64,000 bases of DNA from Burkholderiaceae bacterium. GTDB taxonomy: Bacteria > Pseudomonadota > Gammaproteobacteria > Burkholderiales > Burkholderiaceae_E. Positions 62,523 through 64,000 of this stretch are shown in pieces (the stretch's first letter is position 1; every line of letters begins with the position of its first letter). The notes beneath the pieces were generated by a model. The model saw nothing but the letters and a program-made list of their open reading frames with translations. It was not told the DNA's origin and did no database searches. A program made the translations under genes and the position numbers. Location: contig JAMLIR010000008.1 in assembly GCA_023954045.1 (NCBI GenBank), positions 1 to 64,000 of the forward strand. Reading direction: 5' to 3'.

Positions 62523-63890
62523 ATGGCGCGCTTGCCGGTGCTGGCGCTGGTCGGCCGGCCCAACGTCGGCAAGTCGACGCTGTTCAACCGCCTCACGCGC
62601 AGCCGTTCGGCGCTGGTCGCCGACGTTCCGGGCCTGACCCGGGACCGGCAGTACGGGCGCGGGCGCGTCGGCGAGCGGCCGTTCATCGTGATCGACAGCG
62701 GCGGCTTCGAGCCGGTCGCGAAGTCGGGCATCGCCGCCGAGATGGCGCGGCAGACGCGGCAGGCAGTGCTCGAGGCCGACGCCGTCGTCTTCGTCGTCGA
62801 CGGACGCGAGGGCATGTCGCCGCGCGACCAGGAGATCGCCGCCGAGCTGCGCCGCACCGCGCAGCGCGTGCTGCTCGCGGTCAACAAGACCGAGGGCATG
62901 CCGCGCGAGCAGGTCGCCGCCGAGTTCCACGCGCTCGGGCTGGGCGAGCCGATGGCGATCTCGGCCGCGCACGGCGACGGCGTGCGCGAGCTGGTCGAGG
63001 CGGCGCTCGCCCCGTTCGAGTCGGGCGCGCCGGCCGCGCCCACGCAGGGCGAGGTGGCCGACGAGGGCGAGCAGGCCGGGCCGCGGCGCGTGAAGGTCGC
63101 GGTGGTCGGGCGCCCGAACGCCGGGAAGTCGACGCTGATCAACACCCTGCTCGGCGAAGAACGTCTGATCGCCTTCGACCAGCCCGGGACCACCCGCGAC
63201 GCGGTGGCGGTCGACTTCGATCGCGCGGGCCGGCCCTACACGCTGATCGACACCGCGGGGCTGCGCCGGCGCGGAAAGGTGACCGACACGGTCGAGAAGT
63301 TCTCGGTGGTCAAGACGCTGCAGGCGATCGAGGATTGTCACGTCTGCGTGCTGTTGCTCGACGCGAGCGAGCAGGTCTCGGACCAGGACGCGACGATCGC
63401 CGGCCACGTCCTCGAAGCGGGGCGGGCCCTGGTCGTCGCGGTCAACAAGTGGGACCTCGCCGACGCGCAGGCGCGCCAGCGCATCAAGACCGACCTCGAC
63501 CGCAAGCTCTACTTCCTGCGCTTCGCGAAGCTGCACTTCATCTCGGCGCGCGAGGGGTTCGGCATCGGCGCGCTGATGCGCTCGGTCGACGAGGCCTACG
63601 CGGCGGCGATGAGCAAGCTGCCGACTCCCAAGCTCACGCGAGCGCTGCACGAGGCGGTCGAGCGACAGGCCCCGCCGCGGCGCGGCCCGATCCGCCCGAA
63701 GCTCCGCTACGCGCACCAGGGCGGCCAGAACCCGCCGATCGTCGTGATCCACGGCACCTCGCTCGACAGCGTGCCCGAGGCCTACCGGCGCTATCTCGAG
63801 GCCTGGTTCCGCGAGCGCTTCGGCCTGCTCGGCACGCCGCTGCGCATCGAGTTCCGCTCGGCGGCGAACCCCTACGCGCCGCGCGACTGA
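62523..63890 (+). CDS. der: Ribosome-assembly GTPase Der (EngA)
   Basis: A 455-residue protein with two GTPase domains and a KH-like C-terminus. First P-loop GRPNVGKST (about 11-19), with G4 NKTEG; second P-loop GRPNAGKST (about 196-204), with G3 DTAGL and G4 NKWD. The C-terminal KH-like domain [20 protein letters not shown] is involved in 50S assembly. hfq usually follows in this group but lies outside the window. Confidence 0.95.
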   Translation: MARLPVLALVGRPNVGKSTLFNRLTRSRSALVADVPGLTRDRQYGRGRVGERPFIVIDSGGFEPVAKSGIAAEMARQTRQAVLEADAVVFVVDGREGMSPRDQEIAAELRRTAQRVLLAVNKTEGMPREQVAAEFHALGLGEPMAISAAHGDGVRELVEAALAPFESGAPAAPTQGEVADEGEQAGPRRVKVAVVGRPNAGKSTLINTLLGEERLIAFDQPGTTRDAVAVDFDRAGRPYTLIDTAGLRRRGKVTDTVEKFSVVKTLQAIEDCHVCVLLLDASEQVSDQDATIAGHVLEAGRALVVAVNKWDLADAQARQRIKTDLDRKLYFLRFAKLHFISAREGFGIGALMRSVDEAYAAAMSKLPTPKLTRALHEAVERQAPPRRGPIRPKLRYAHQGGQNPPIVVIHGTSLDSVPEAYRRYLEAWFRERFGLLGTPLRIEFRSAANPYAPRD

Positions 63891-64000
63891 GGGCGGCCGG
63901 CGTCGGCCGCCGGCGACCGGCCCGGGGCCTTGAAACGCCGGCGGTCGCCCCGAAATTGCGATAGAGTTCACGAGGCGGGCACAGACCCGCGGCCGACCAG
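63891..64000. other. Intergenic region at the window end
   Basis: About 110 bases after der with a G+C-rich inverted repeat (GCGGCCG and CGGCCGC around 63893-63911) and TTGAAA at 63934, perhaps part of a promoter for the gene beyond the edge. I see no coding sequence. Confidence 0.3.

Noticed and set aside
63893-63945. Possible terminator or promoter after der
   Set aside because: A G+C-rich inverted repeat without a T-run and a lone TTGAAA without a matching -10; too weak to call at the window edge.

Overview
The window looks like a chromosomal segment of a GC-rich betaproteobacterium, most likely of the order Burkholderiales. This is inferred from the very high G+C, the order ndk-rlmN-pilF-rodZ-ispG-hisS-yfgM-bamB-der, an orphan Bug/TctC binding protein, a type IV pilus chemotaxis (Pil-Chp) cluster and a PEP-CTERM protein. 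I cannot name a genus from sequence alone.

Layout. 1-3.2 kb: minus-strand housekeeping genes (start of an unidentified exported protein, oligopeptidase A, folD). 3.2-3.5 kb: tRNA-Ala(GGC) and tRNA-Glu(TTC) with their own promoter and terminator. 3.4-14.8 kb: an integrated element of about 11.4 kb next to tRNA-Glu. It has a P4-type tyrosine integrase, an AlpA-like regulator, a CHC2 primase-like protein, a RepA-like AAA helicase, an iteron-like array, a run of small overlapping ORFs, a TerS-like HTH protein, a BglII/BstYI-like restriction enzyme with an MT-A70 adenine methyltransferase, and two reverse-strand hypotheticals. There are no capsid, portal, tail, large-terminase or conjugation genes, so it resembles a phage-inducible chromosomal island (PICI)-like satellite carrying a restriction-modification system. 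This is my main candidate for an undescribed system.

15.0-21.8 kb: a PEP-CTERM protein and a heavy-metal RND efflux operon (adaptor, pump, DUF3240, outer-membrane factor). 21.7-25.3 kb: DAHP synthase, an ECF sigma factor with an anti-sigma/DsrE-like fusion protein, a divergent DsrE-like lipoprotein and thioredoxin 2. Both divergent genes carry the same GGAAT-N17-CGTC promoter. 25.4-34.9 kb: a catabolic island with a LacI-type repressor and SMP-30 lactonase on one strand, and a TPP-dependent enzyme, two SDRs, a complete TRAP transporter and a Bug-type binding protein on the other. Two LacI-type operators lie in the divergent promoter region. Its substrate is unknown.

34.9-40.6 kb: NarL-type regulator, dusA, DUF2069, YihY-type membrane protein, alpha/beta hydrolase, O-acetylhomoserine sulfhydrylase. 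40.8-47.9 kb: pilG/H/I/J/chpA-like twitching chemotaxis operon. 48.1-53.2 kb: CBS protein, surE, pcm, nlpD-like, PolB-type exonuclease, rlmD. 53.3-54.1 kb: BI-1 membrane protein. 54.4-63.9 kb: the ndk-to-der block covering nucleotide metabolism, rRNA/tRNA modification, pilus assembly, cell shape, isoprenoids, histidyl-tRNA synthesis, outer-membrane assembly and ribosome assembly.
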